NCBI RefSeq assembly: GCF_039851965.1
Contig: NZ_CP156674.1
Span: 868,001 to 932,000 of the forward strand
DNA: 64,000 nucleotides
DNA from: Pseudalkalibacillus hwajinpoensis
GTDB taxonomy: Bacteria > Bacillota > Bacilli > Bacillales > Guptibacillaceae
Reading direction: 5' to 3'
Each line of letters begins with the position of its first letter. The first letter of the stretch is position 1. The notes below the pieces were generated by a model. The model was not told the origin of the DNA, ran no database searches, and saw only the letters and a list, made by a program, of their open reading frames with translations. Of the stretch, positions 27,218-35,556 are shown piece by piece. The translations under genes and the position numbers were made by a program.

Positions 27218-28210
27218 TTATAGATCATTTACTGCAACAACTTTCCCAATCGCTTTTCCTGATTCAAGATGTGTATGTGCCTCTCCGATCGATGAGAATG
27301 AAAACTTCTCCCCGTCCAGGACAGGTTTTAAAACCTTGTGGTCGACCATCTTCGCAATACGTTTGAGGATTTCTCCGTGATGCTCCCGTCCTTCGTTTGT
27401 GAGCATTGGCAAGAGCATTAATACCCCATGATACGTTGCGCTTTTAATATAAAGCGGGGTCATATCATGTTCACCACTTCCCACGATACAGGCAACCTGT
27501 CCACTATTTCTCACTGCCTGGAATGATTTCTCCATGTTGTCTCCTCCTACCGTATCGAAAACCACGTCGAAGCCTTTTCCGTTCGTATAGTGTTTCACAT
27601 AGTCTTCTACGGACATCTCTTTATAGTTAATAGCATAATCAGCGCCAAGATCTTTGCCCATTTGCATTTTTTCAGATGTTGAAGCTGTCGTATAAACAAT
27701 TGCTCCAAGGGCCTTTGCCAGCTGAACCGCGATATGCCCTACACCACCTGCGGCACCATGAATGAGGACTGTTTGCCCCGGTTCAACGTTGACACGATCA
27801 ACGAGTGCTTCCCATGCTGTAATTGATACGAGTGGCAGCGCAGCCCCCTCTGCCATCGATAGCTGCTTCGGCTTCTTTGCAACAAGCTTTTGGTCCACAA
27901 TCATACTTTCACAAAGGGCACCACTTAGTCCTTTAACGCCACCCGCACAGGCATATACTTCATCACCCTTTGAAAAAGAGCTGCCCGGAAAGGCTTCTTC
28001 AACAATACCAGCTACATCCCCATGTAAAACGGCTGGAAATTCAGGGGCAAATGTCTCTGCAACTCCTGATCGAATTTTTAAATCGACAGGGTTTACGCTC
28101 GTTGCCTTTACGTTGATTTTAAGTTCGCAAGCTTTCAATTCTCTTGATGCTATCTTCTCAATACGAAAATTAATTGGCTCTCCAAATTTATTCAATACAA
28201 CTGCTTTCAT
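27218..28210 (-). CDS. Zinc-independent medium-chain dehydrogenase (quinone oxidoreductase type)
   Basis: A 330-residue MDR enzyme: HGDVAGIVEE near 64, the nucleotide site HGAAGGVGHIAVQLAKALGA (~150), and GKGFDVVFDTVGGDN (~210). The cysteine-rich structural zinc loop of alcohol dehydrogenases is absent, as in quinone oxidoreductase-like NADPH enzymes. Substrate cannot be set from sequence. Strong site GAGGAGGCCGTTTAAAG. Confidence 0.85.
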   Translation of the reverse strand: MKAVVLNKFGEPINFRIEKIASRELKACELKINVKATSVNPVDLKIRSGVAETFAPEFPAVLHGDVAGIVEEAFPGSSFSKGDEVYACAGGVKGLSGALCESMIVDQKLVAKKPKQLSMAEGAALPLVSITAWEALVDRVNVEPGQTVLIHGAAGGVGHIAVQLAKALGAIVYTTASTSEKMQMGKDLGADYAINYKEMSVEDYVKHYTNGKGFDVVFDTVGGDNMEKSFQAVRNSGQVACIVGSGEHDMTPLYIKSATYHGVLMLLPMLTNEGREHHGEILKRIAKMVDHKVLKPVLDGEKFSFSSIGEAHTHLESGKAIGKVVAVNDL

Positions 28211-28332
28211 CTTTAAACGGCCTCCTCAATGAATGAAAATACGTTATACATCAACACCTGTACCTGTTCCCTATATCTTTTTAAACAAACAGGTATTGCA
28301 TCTCACTTTTATGACCACACTTCTTGATACAG

Positions 28333-28379
28333 CCGGTCATTATCTTTTCACACCAAAAGATGCTGTCAGGTGACCGGCC
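28333..28379. repeat. Nested inverted repeat in the 28.2-28.45 kb gap
   Basis: Outer arms GCCGGTCA/TGACCGGC (8 bp) enclose inner arms ATCTTTT/AAAAGAT with loop CACACC. It could fold as a two-stage hairpin. It has no T run in either direction and is 120 bases from the nearest gene start. Confidence 0.5.
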
Positions 28380-28399
28380 GTACCATTGCAAGTTGAAAG

Positions 28400-28425
28400 A
28401 GCTCCTCATCAATTGAGGAGCTTAT
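28400..28425 (-). terminator. Terminator after nitronate monooxygenase gene
   Basis: The stem AGCTCCTCA with loop ATTGA and its complement is followed by CTTTC on the minus strand. The T run is short, so this is a moderate call. Confidence 0.6.
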
Positions 28426-28454
28426 CTTATTTCTACCCCACGTACACACATGTT

Positions 28455-29540
28455 TTATGTTAAATTGCGGAGAGACCTTTCCACCTGTTTAACGCACTGA
28501 ATAACAATTTCCTGTGCTGACTTCTCTCCACTTAAACGAGGGCTCTGTCCCGACCAGAGCGACATGAACTCTGGACGGTGCTGCTTCGCTGCTTCCCCGC
28601 GGATATCTTTCGTAAGAGAATTCAACATAGGATATCCAGGTAGATCTTCAATAGAAACAACAGCCATCTCTTTCATAAATTGATTGTGAATGCCTCTTGC
28701 AGGCTTTCCACTAAATTTAGACGTGACTATAACCTGATCTTCTGTGCTATCCATTATCAAGGACTTATGAAGTGGATTCGCTCCGCTTTCTTTTGAAGTC
28801 ACGAATGCAGTTCCCATCTGCACGCCTCCCGCTCCAAGAGCAAGAGCAGCCAGAATGCCTCTCCCATCCATTATTCCACCTGCAGCAATGACTGGAATAC
28901 TGACTCTGTCTACTGTTTGGGGGATGAGCGAGACGGTTCCGATTAAGGAGTGGTCAAACTCACCTGTAAATGTTCCTCGATGTCCACCAGCCTCTGAACC
29001 CTGCATCACGACAAGATCCATCCCTCTCTCTTCATTCAGGAGTGCTTCATTTACAGTCGTTGCAGTACCAATTAGGGTCAATCCCTGGTCTTTTAGCAGC
29101 TGAATCTCCTCATTAGAAGGTATACCAAATGTAAAGCTACAGATCGGAACCTCTTCTTCGATTAATATTTGAAGCTTTTGCTTGAACTCCTCCTGGAGAA
29201 CAGAAGCCGATATTTGTTCTGTTTCTGGATCCGACAGGCCAAGTTCATCTCGATAGCGACGCATTGCTGCATTTGCCTTATCAATTTTTACCGGAGAAGT
29301 CACATCTCCTTCTGGTATAAAAACATTTATCGAAAAAGGATTCGAAGTTAGCAGCTTAACCTTCTGAATCGCTTCTCTCATTTGACCGGGGTTCATATAC
29401 CCTGCTCCTAGACTGCCAAGCCCACCCGCATTAGAAACTTTAGCGATAAGTTCAGGTGTTGTCACCCCTCCAGCCATACCAGCCTGTATGATTGGATAAG
29501 TAATCTTTAATCGGTTTGTAACTGATGTTTCAAACCACAT
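28455..29540 (-). CDS. Nitronate monooxygenase family protein
   Basis: A 361-residue FMN TIM-barrel protein of the 2-nitropropane dioxygenase family: YPIIQAGMAGGVTTPELIA at the start, VVMQGSEAGGHRG (~176; flavin and active-site His) and IPVIAAGGIMDGRG (~215). It oxidises alkyl nitronates, such as propionate 3-nitronate, detoxifying them. B. subtilis YrpB is related. It has no obvious partner here. Confidence 0.88.
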   Translation of the reverse strand: MWFETSVTNRLKITYPIIQAGMAGGVTTPELIAKVSNAGGLGSLGAGYMNPGQMREAIQKVKLLTSNPFSINVFIPEGDVTSPVKIDKANAAMRRYRDELGLSDPETEQISASVLQEEFKQKLQILIEEEVPICSFTFGIPSNEEIQLLKDQGLTLIGTATTVNEALLNEERGMDLVVMQGSEAGGHRGTFTGEFDHSLIGTVSLIPQTVDRVSIPVIAAGGIMDGRGILAALALGAGGVQMGTAFVTSKESGANPLHKSLIMDSTEDQVIVTSKFSGKPARGIHNQFMKEMAVVSIEDLPGYPMLNSLTKDIRGEAAKQHRPEFMSLWSGQSPRLSGEKSAQEIVIQCVKQVERSLRNLT

Positions 29541-29568
29541 GTAATCATCATTTCCTTTCCATGAGTGC

Positions 29569-30057
29569 TCAAATAAAGTTATGAAGAATTGCCATTAACC
29601 CTGAGCGACCTTCCTTTTTATATCCTTGATCAACAAATCCAGCATTTATGTACAACTGTTTGGCTGCTGGGTTATTGTGATTAACTCCCAGAACAATTTC
29701 ATTCCGACCAGGCATATTTTCTCTAACAAATGGTTCAAGTAGATGAAGGGAGCACTTTCCGAACCCCTTTCCCTGCTCTTCCAAATTAATTGAAAAAGCT
29801 CTCATTAAGACCGCTTCAGGATTAGTCGTATATAAAGCCACATCTGCTCCCAGATCAAGAACAAAAAAACCAATAACCTTTTCGTTATCAAGAATTACGA
29901 CCGGAAACTTCTCTTGATCAGCCAAACACTTTTCATAAGTAGGAATCGGCATTGAAGTAAAGGCTAATTGGTCTTCTCCTAGCTTGAACTGACGTAGCGA
30001 TTCAACGTGCTCTGCTTCTGCTTTTCTTAGCACTATACTATTCTCGACTATTTTCAA
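29569..30057 (-). CDS. GNAT-family N-acetyltransferase
   Basis: A 162-residue GNAT protein with the acetyl-CoA motif EEQGKGFGKCSLHLLEP (~92-108) and a C-terminal NNPAAKQLYINAGF strand. Substrate unknown. It follows the nitronate monooxygenase start by 28 bases on the same strand, so the two genes may be read together. Confidence 0.8.
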   Translation of the reverse strand: MKIVENSIVLRKAEAEHVESLRQFKLGEDQLAFTSMPIPTYEKCLADQEKFPVVILDNEKVIGFFVLDLGADVALYTTNPEAVLMRAFSINLEEQGKGFGKCSLHLLEPFVRENMPGRNEIVLGVNHNNPAAKQLYINAGFVDQGYKKEGRSGLMAILHNFI

Positions 30058-30147
30058 CTCTTAAAGCTCCTTCCAACATTCGATTCTCTCCTTTACAATT
30101 CTCCTTCATCATTTAATTCCCTTCCATTGAAAGACAATTCCTGATCA

Positions 30148-30179
30148 CAAAAAAGGCGCCCCGGACTGAAGCGCCTTTC
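30148..30179 (-). terminator. Terminator of the tre operon
   Basis: AAAGGCGC pairs with GCGCCTTT around an ~11-base loop, followed by TTTTTT on the minus strand, directly after the treR stop. Confidence 0.8.
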
Positions 30180-30180
30180 A

Positions 30181-30900
30181 TTATTGTTTCTCACGACGAG
30201 CAAAATCAACGAACCTAAATTTATCTAATCGATGCCGTGATTCGGTATACTCAATTAGTGTCGTATCGCTCAAATAAACATAATTTCGAACGACAACTAC
30301 ATGATCATAGTCTTTTAAATCCATATACCGTCGATCATCCTCGTCTACTTCTTCAACCACAATTTCTTTCTTCGCATAGCTAACCGTGAGACCCATATCA
30401 TTTTCAAGATAATCGTAGATCGAATTCTCACAAATCGTCCTGGTTAGCTCTGGAACGGAGCGGGCTGGAAAGTAGTCGCGATCAAGTATAATTTTCTCGC
30501 CATCAATCTCTCTCCCACGAACAACATGCCAGACGAGTGCTTCTTTATCAAGCTCAAGCTGCTCCCTTACCCACTCTGTCGGCGATTCCTTCTCAAGATA
30601 ATGTACAATTGTACGCGAAGATTGGTTCATTTTCTCTGAGATTTCCTTAAAGCTAACTAGCCCTGAAACGGGGAAATCGTAGCGATTAAGATCAAGTACC
30701 ACAGATCCTCTCGCCTTGATTTTCTGAATCATCCCATTTTGAGAGAGTAAATTAAGCGCTTTTCGAATCGTCTCGCGGGACGTCCCGTACGTTTCTGCAA
30801 GCTCATGTTCAGATGGCAGCTTATTATTCGGTTTATAAGAACCATCCTGAATTTTAGAAGATAATTCTTGATAAATCTGCTGGTATTTGGTTTGCTTCAT
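30181..30900 (-). CDS. treR: Trehalose operon repressor TreR (GntR/HutC family)
   Basis: A 239-residue regulator: GntR winged helix in residues 1-70 (KLPSEHELAETYGTSRETIRK) and a UTRA effector domain to the end. TreR of B. subtilis binds two operators in front of the tre genes and lets go when trehalose 6-phosphate binds. Here it is the last gene, 4 bases after treA. Operator-like sites at 34728 and 34765 match its known target pattern. Confidence 0.92.
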   Translation of the reverse strand: MKQTKYQQIYQELSSKIQDGSYKPNNKLPSEHELAETYGTSRETIRKALNLLSQNGMIQKIKARGSVVLDLNRYDFPVSGLVSFKEISEKMNQSSRTIVHYLEKESPTEWVREQLELDKEALVWHVVRGREIDGEKIILDRDYFPARSVPELTRTICENSIYDYLENDMGLTVSYAKKEIVVEEVDEDDRRYMDLKDYDHVVVVRNYVYLSDTTLIEYTESRHRLDKFRFVDFARREKQ

Positions 30901-30904
30901 ACTT

Positions 30905-32596
30905 TCACCCGACTTGTTTTAAATGATAAACAACGGATTCATACGGACGTAATGTAACGTTATTAAATGATTCGTCGCTATCTTCGTAATTGGATAGAAG
31001 AATTTGTGAATCATACCCATTTACTTCCACATGCGATGGTAGTTCAAACGTTACTTCACTTTCATAAAAGTTATTCACTACCAGGAGCTTTTCACCCTGA
31101 CCGTTACGAACGTAAGCGAAAATGTGCTTGTCTTCAGGAAGTAGCAGCTCATAGTCACCGTATGTGATTAGGTCTACACTTTTCCTCAATGAGATCAGTT
31201 TTTGATAGTGCTCAAATACTGAACTTTCTTCATTTAGCGTGTCCTCTACGTTAATATCCTCGTAGTTTTTGGCAACTGGAATCCACGGCTCGCCTGTTGT
31301 AAAGCCAGCTTGATCTTCTGAGGTCCATTGAACCGGTGTTCGCGAGTTATCTCTTGACTTATGACGTAAGATTTCGAGAACATCTTCTACACTGTACCCT
31401 TTCTCATCTTTAAGAATGGAGTAACTATTAAGAGATTCAACATCTCGATAGGAGGAAATATCATCAAATTTCGGATTTGTCATCCCAATTTCCTCACCCT
31501 GATAAATGTAAGGAGTCCCCTGCATCATATGCATCGTGGTTGCGAGCATCTTGGCCGATTCTCTTCTAAACTCCCCATCATTTCCGTAGCGAGAAACAAT
31601 TCGGGGCTGATCATGGTTACACCAGAACAGGGCATTCCACCCACCGCCTTCATGCATTTCCTTCTGCCATGTCGACAGAATATTTTTTAGCTTAAGGAAA
31701 TCAAAATCAGCGACAGACCATTTTTCTCCGTTCGGATAATCTACTTTCAAATGATGAAAGTTAAATGTCATACTGAGTTCGTTGCGCTCAGGATTCGAAT
31801 ATTTAATACAGTCAGCGATCGTTGTTGAAGACATTTCTCCTACAGTCATACTATTGTACTTCATAAACACTTTGCGATTCATCTCGTTCATGAATTCGTG
31901 CGAACGTGGTCCGTCAGTATAGAACTTTCTACCATCGCCAGGTGCGACAGATCCATCATCATTCGGGAAATCCTGATTTTTTGAAATCAAGTTAATCACA
32001 TCAAGGCGGAATCCATCTACCCCTTTTTCAAACCAGAAGGTCATCATGTCATACACTTCATCGCGTACTTTTTCATTTTCCCAATTTAAATCCGCTTGCG
32101 TAACATCAAACAAATGCAGGTAATACTGATCAGTTTCGCGGTCATACTGCCAAGCATTGCCTCCAAACTTCGATTGCCAGTTCGTTGGTTCGGCACCGTT
32201 CACACCATCTTTCCAGATGTAATAGTCGCGATAGGGATTGTCTTTTGACTTTCTTGACTCGACGAACCACTGATGATCTGTAGACGTGTGGTTGACGACA
32301 ATGTCCATGATGATTTTAATTCCGCGTGAATGTGCTTCATGAAGAAGCCGATCAAAATCCTCCATTGTTCCGTATTCTTCATAGATACTGAAATAATCTC
32401 GAATATCATAGCCGTTATCATTTTGAGGTGAATCATAGATCGGTGTTAACCAGACCACATCTACGCCAAGGGTATTTAAATAATCTAGCTTTTCAATAAT
32501 GCCTTGAAGGTCTCCTTTTCCATTTCCTGTCGTATCGTTAAAACTCTTCGGATAAATTTGATAAACTACTGATTTCTTCCACCATGGTTGCTGCAT
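30905..32596 (-). CDS. treA: Trehalose-6-phosphate hydrolase TreA
   Basis: A 563-residue GH13 enzyme that splits trehalose 6-phosphate to glucose and glucose 6-phosphate. GH13 motifs are visible: DIVVNHTS (~100), DGFRLDVINLI with the nucleophile Asp (~198), the Glu in VGEMS (~253) and WCNHDQPR (~325). The ATG at 32596 lies 9 bases past AGGAG; the upstream TTG at 32605 touches that site and is unlikely. Confidence 0.93.
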   Translation of the reverse strand: MQQPWWKKSVVYQIYPKSFNDTTGNGKGDLQGIIEKLDYLNTLGVDVVWLTPIYDSPQNDNGYDIRDYFSIYEEYGTMEDFDRLLHEAHSRGIKIIMDIVVNHTSTDHQWFVESRKSKDNPYRDYYIWKDGVNGAEPTNWQSKFGGNAWQYDRETDQYYLHLFDVTQADLNWENEKVRDEVYDMMTFWFEKGVDGFRLDVINLISKNQDFPNDDGSVAPGDGRKFYTDGPRSHEFMNEMNRKVFMKYNSMTVGEMSSTTIADCIKYSNPERNELSMTFNFHHLKVDYPNGEKWSVADFDFLKLKNILSTWQKEMHEGGGWNALFWCNHDQPRIVSRYGNDGEFRRESAKMLATTMHMMQGTPYIYQGEEIGMTNPKFDDISSYRDVESLNSYSILKDEKGYSVEDVLEILRHKSRDNSRTPVQWTSEDQAGFTTGEPWIPVAKNYEDINVEDTLNEESSVFEHYQKLISLRKSVDLITYGDYELLLPEDKHIFAYVRNGQGEKLLVVNNFYESEVTFELPSHVEVNGYDSQILLSNYEDSDESFNNVTLRPYESVVYHLKQVG

Positions 32597-32627
32597 TTTC
32601 TTCAACTCCTATGTCTATGTTAAACAA

Positions 32628-32661
32628 CAAAGGCGATATCACCGGAACGGCCTTTTGTTGG
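32628..32661 (-). promoter_or_regulatory. Intercistronic hairpin between treP and treA
   Basis: On the minus strand CAACAAAAGGC faces GCCTTTGTTG (10 bp with one bulged A) across a ~14-base loop, then TTTAAC. It may protect the treP 3' end or act as a weak partial terminator that sets treP above treA. Confidence 0.5.
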
Positions 32662-32690
32662 CTAAACTCCTGATGATATCGCTGTTTTGA

Positions 32691-34094
32691 TTACTCGCTT
32701 ACTTTCTTTACCTTCCCATAAAGGAAAGTTAGAGCAAACGGTACTACAAGTACAATGGCCATACCTGTGAAGAACGCTGCCCAGTATTCTTTAAAAATAG
32801 AAAGGAAGCCTGGTATGCCGCCAACACCAATGGAAGCTGCTTCGACACCACTTAATGTAATGACAAGACCAGCAATCGCTGATCCAATGATCGCTGCAAA
32901 GAATGGGAATCGAAATCTCAAGTTAACCCCGAACAGGGCAGGCTCTGTGACACCAAGAAAGGCTGATACTGCTGAAGTACCAGCAAGGCCTTTTGTTTTC
33001 TCATTACGCGTTACAAGCATCATAGCGAGTGCCGCTGCACCCTGAGCAATATTTGATAGGGCAAGCATTGGCCATAAGAAAGTGCTTCCCGTACTACCGA
33101 TTAACTGTAGATCAACAGCAAGGAACGTATGGTGCATCCCAGTAATAACAAGTGGTGCATAAAGAGCGCCATACACAAGACCACCTATCGCAGGTGCAAA
33201 GTCAAACAGGCCGATTAAGCCGTCTGTTAAGAGATTCGCAATCCAGAATGTGACAGGTCCAATCAGCGTAAACGCTAGAAACCCTGTGACTAGAAGAGCG
33301 ACCGGAGCAACAATAAGCATTTGAATTGAATCAGGAATTCGTTTATTAAGAAAGGTTTCAATCTTCGCCAGAATATAAGCTGACACTAGAACGGGCAGCA
33401 CCTGACCCTGATACCCGATTTTTTCAATCTCAAGTCCAAATAAATTCCAGGTTGGAATCTCATCAGCCTGTCCATATGTCCAGGCATTTAATAAATCCGG
33501 GTGAACTAGAATGAGACCAAGAACAATCCCGAGCAATGGACTTCCACCAAACTGTTTAGCCGCTGACCAGCCAATGAGACCTGGTAAGAACACGAAAGCG
33601 GTATTTGCGATCAGGTTAATAATACTCGCAAGATCTGCCCACTGCGGATAAACTTCTACAAGTGGATCGCTGAAGAAGATATCAGGCCCAGTAAGAATAT
33701 TATTAATCCCAAGCAGCAAACCAGCCGTTACGATCGCAGGAAGAATCGGGATAAAAATATCGGCTAACGTTTTAACACCGCGCTGCAGAAAATTCTGCTT
33801 ACTTGCAGCAGCATCTTTCACATCCTGTTTGGACGCGCTTTCAATATCTGCAATCTCTGCCAATATTTTGTATACTTTATCAACTGTCCCCTGTCCAATT
33901 ACAACCTGGAACTGACCATTTGCTGAAAAAGAACCTTTCACAAGTTCATTCTCTTCAAGTGCTTTTGTATCTACCTTACTTTCATCATGAAGCACAAGAC
34001 GAAGTCGCGTAACACAATGTGTTGCTGTTGATATGTTCTCCTTACCGCCAATCGCTTCAATAATTCCTTCTACTGATTGCCGATTAATTGCCAT
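32691..34094 (-). CDS. treP: Trehalose PTS EIIBC component TreP
   Basis: A 467-residue protein. The EIIB domain (1-80) carries the phosphorylated Cys27 in THCVTRLRL, and the EIIC domain follows with about ten membrane helices and the GITEPALFG-type motif (here FLGVTEPALFGVN, ~375). It imports trehalose as the 6-phosphate. It has no fused EIIA, but the preceding gene codes for one. Confidence 0.92.
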   Translation of the reverse strand: MAINRQSVEGIIEAIGGKENISTATHCVTRLRLVLHDESKVDTKALEENELVKGSFSANGQFQVVIGQGTVDKVYKILAEIADIESASKQDVKDAAASKQNFLQRGVKTLADIFIPILPAIVTAGLLLGINNILTGPDIFFSDPLVEVYPQWADLASIINLIANTAFVFLPGLIGWSAAKQFGGSPLLGIVLGLILVHPDLLNAWTYGQADEIPTWNLFGLEIEKIGYQGQVLPVLVSAYILAKIETFLNKRIPDSIQMLIVAPVALLVTGFLAFTLIGPVTFWIANLLTDGLIGLFDFAPAIGGLVYGALYAPLVITGMHHTFLAVDLQLIGSTGSTFLWPMLALSNIAQGAAALAMMLVTRNEKTKGLAGTSAVSAFLGVTEPALFGVNLRFRFPFFAAIIGSAIAGLVITLSGVEAASIGVGGIPGFLSIFKEYWAAFFTGMAIVLVVPFALTFLYGKVKKVSE

Positions 34095-34186
34095 GTTTTC
34101 TTCCCCCTTAAAAAGAAATGAATGTGGGAGAGCTTGAAAATCCGGTCAATTCCAACAGCCGGATCCTCATGCCTGCCCTTTATCCA

Positions 34187-34687
34187 CTATCCTTTTACTT
34201 TTGTAGTCATTACTTCCGTTTCACCATGAGAAGCGCCATTAGAATATTTCTTATCAACTGTTTCAAGCAAATCCGCATTTGTAATGATAACCGGCGTAAT
34301 TGTACTTGCAGCTTTTTCCTTTACAAGATCAAGATCAACAGTAATAAGAGGATCCCCCACTTTTACTTTGTCGCCCTCTTTGACATGTCCTTCGAAACCT
34401 TCACCGTTCATCCCTACTGTCTCAAGACCAACGTGAATGAGAAGTTCAAGACCTGATTCTGATTCAATTCCTACTGCGTGCTTCGTATGGAAAAATTGAA
34501 TGATCTTCCCGTTGACAGGTGAAACGACTTTACCGTCAGTTGGTTCAATCGCAATGCCGTCCCCCATCATCTTTTGTGAGAAAGTTGGATCTGGTACCGT
34601 TTCAAGTTCTACAACTTTACCGTTTAACGGAGCGTAGATTACCTCGTCTAACGACTTTTCTTTTTTACCGAATAGTTTTTTTAACAT
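34187..34687 (-). CDS. Glucose-type PTS EIIA protein (Crr-like)
   Basis: A 166-residue EIIA-Glc domain with the two active-site histidines: His70 in FFHTKHAVG and His85 in LLIHVGLETV. It starts at 34687 after GGAGAAGATTAT; an upstream start at 34726 lacks support and overlaps an operator. As first gene of the tre operon, it probably phosphorylates the EIIB of TreP. In B. subtilis this job falls to domains of other PTS proteins, so a dedicated tre EIIA is a local difference. Confidence 0.9.
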   Translation of the reverse strand: MLKKLFGKKEKSLDEVIYAPLNGKVVELETVPDPTFSQKMMGDGIAIEPTDGKVVSPVNGKIIQFFHTKHAVGIESESGLELLIHVGLETVGMNGEGFEGHVKEGDKVKVGDPLITVDLDLVKEKAASTITPVIITNADLLETVDKKYSNGASHGETEVMTTKVKG

Positions 34688-34727
34688 ATAATCTTCTCCT
34701 CTCAACCGCTTACATTTATATTCCAAC

Positions 34728-34739
34728 TTGTCTATACAT
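34728..34739. promoter_or_regulatory. tre operator 1
   Basis: TTGTCTATACAT fits the TreR operator pattern TTGTATATACAA at ten of twelve positions. It lies 40 bases before the EIIA start, downstream of the promoter. Confidence 0.7.
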
Positions 34740-34764
34740 GTTTAGCATACACATGCAGTTTATA

Positions 34765-34785
34765 TTGTATAGACAAGTTAGTCAA
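34765..34785 (-). promoter_or_regulatory. tre operator 2 with promoter -35
   Basis: TTGTATAGACAA at 34765-34776 is the second operator, an inverted copy of the first, 25 bases from it. On the minus strand it follows TTGACT (-35, 34780-34785) and overlaps the start of a TATAAA-like -10. Repressor bound here would cover the promoter. Confidence 0.7.
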
Positions 34786-34809
34786 CTGCAAAGCTCACCA
34801 TTTTTTAAA

Positions 34810-34859
34810 AAATAGGGGGAAGATGGCTTTGGGTAAGCATAAGTTATTTTCCCCTATTT
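34810..34859. repeat. Long-loop inverted repeat upstream of the cupin gene
   Basis: AAATAGGGG (34810-34818) faces CCCCTATTT (34851-34859) across 32 bases. Read on the minus strand the second arm ends in TTTTTT, as in a terminator, yet no minus-strand gene feeds into it. It lies just beside the 27-base repeat at 34868. Confidence 0.5.
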
Positions 34860-34867
34860 AGAAGCGC

Positions 34868-34894
34868 TAAACAATATAGTGAGACTTCCATCAA
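34868..34894. repeat. 27-base repeat copy 1
   Basis: The 27 bases starting TAAACAATATAGTGA match those at 52043-52069 with two differences. Both copies lie in intergenic DNA upstream of plus-strand genes (cupin and thiM). Confidence 0.7.
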
Positions 34895-35014
34895 AAGTTT
34901 ATAATGAATCGTTCAACTAACCGCACCTATGGTTCGGGTGGAATAAACAGGTTTAACTCACCCTCAAAACGTTTACTAAAGAGGTATTAACTAGAAAATA
35001 GGAGGAAGTAAAAA

Positions 35015-35530
35015 ATGAATAAAACGAATGTTGAAAAATTGTTTTTCACTGATCACGGTGCTATTCCAAACAACCCTGACCTTCCACTCGTCCTCTATCG
35101 GGGCATTCTTTCGGGTTACATTGAATCTTGTGCAGAGCAGTTTGCAATAAATAATTGGACAAATTCCTGGAAAAATGGGGTTTTTGACTATCATCATTAT
35201 CACAGCAATACGCATGAAGTTCTTGGAATTGTAGGTGGAACAGCTGTTATTACGTTTGGTGGTGAGCAAGGGGAAGCAGTTGAAGTGAACAAAGGTGATG
35301 TAGTTGTTATACCTGCAGGGGTTGGACATAAAAAAGAACGGGGATCGGCAGATTTTAAAGTAGTCGGGGCTTACCCGAATGGGATGGATCATGATTTGAA
35401 AACTGGAAAACCAGAAGAACGTCCGAAAGTAATTGAGAACATCCAGAACGTTCCTTCTCCTGATAAAGATCCGATTCTGGGAAGAAACGGACCATTAATT
35501 GAAATCTGGTCACATGTGAATCGAAACTAA
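35015..35530 (+). CDS. Cupin-domain protein
   Basis: A 171-residue single-domain cupin. Motif 1 is HHYHSNTHEVLGIVGG (metal-binding His residues, ~62) and motif 2 GDVVVIPAGVGHKK (~90). It resembles the YjlB-type cupins of Bacillus. Reaction unknown. Strong AGGAGG site 8 bases before the ATG. Single gene with its own terminator. Confidence 0.85.
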   Translation: MNKTNVEKLFFTDHGAIPNNPDLPLVLYRGILSGYIESCAEQFAINNWTNSWKNGVFDYHHYHSNTHEVLGIVGGTAVITFGGEQGEAVEVNKGDVVVIPAGVGHKKERGSADFKVVGAYPNGMDHDLKTGKPEERPKVIENIQNVPSPDKDPILGRNGPLIEIWSHVNRN

Positions 35531-35556
35531 AAAAAGACGCCTGGGCGTCTTTTTTT
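35529..35556. terminator. Bidirectional terminator, cupin and aldo/keto reductase genes
   Basis: The stem AAAAAAGACGCC with its complement over a short loop has T runs on both sides. Confidence 0.85.

Noticed and set aside
34118..34456. Plus-strand 112-codon frame over the EIIA gene
   Set aside because: It is antisense to the EIIA gene, which has clear active-site motifs.
34703..34716. cre site in the tre leader
   Set aside because: TGTAAGCGGTTGAG matches only the first half of the cre consensus.
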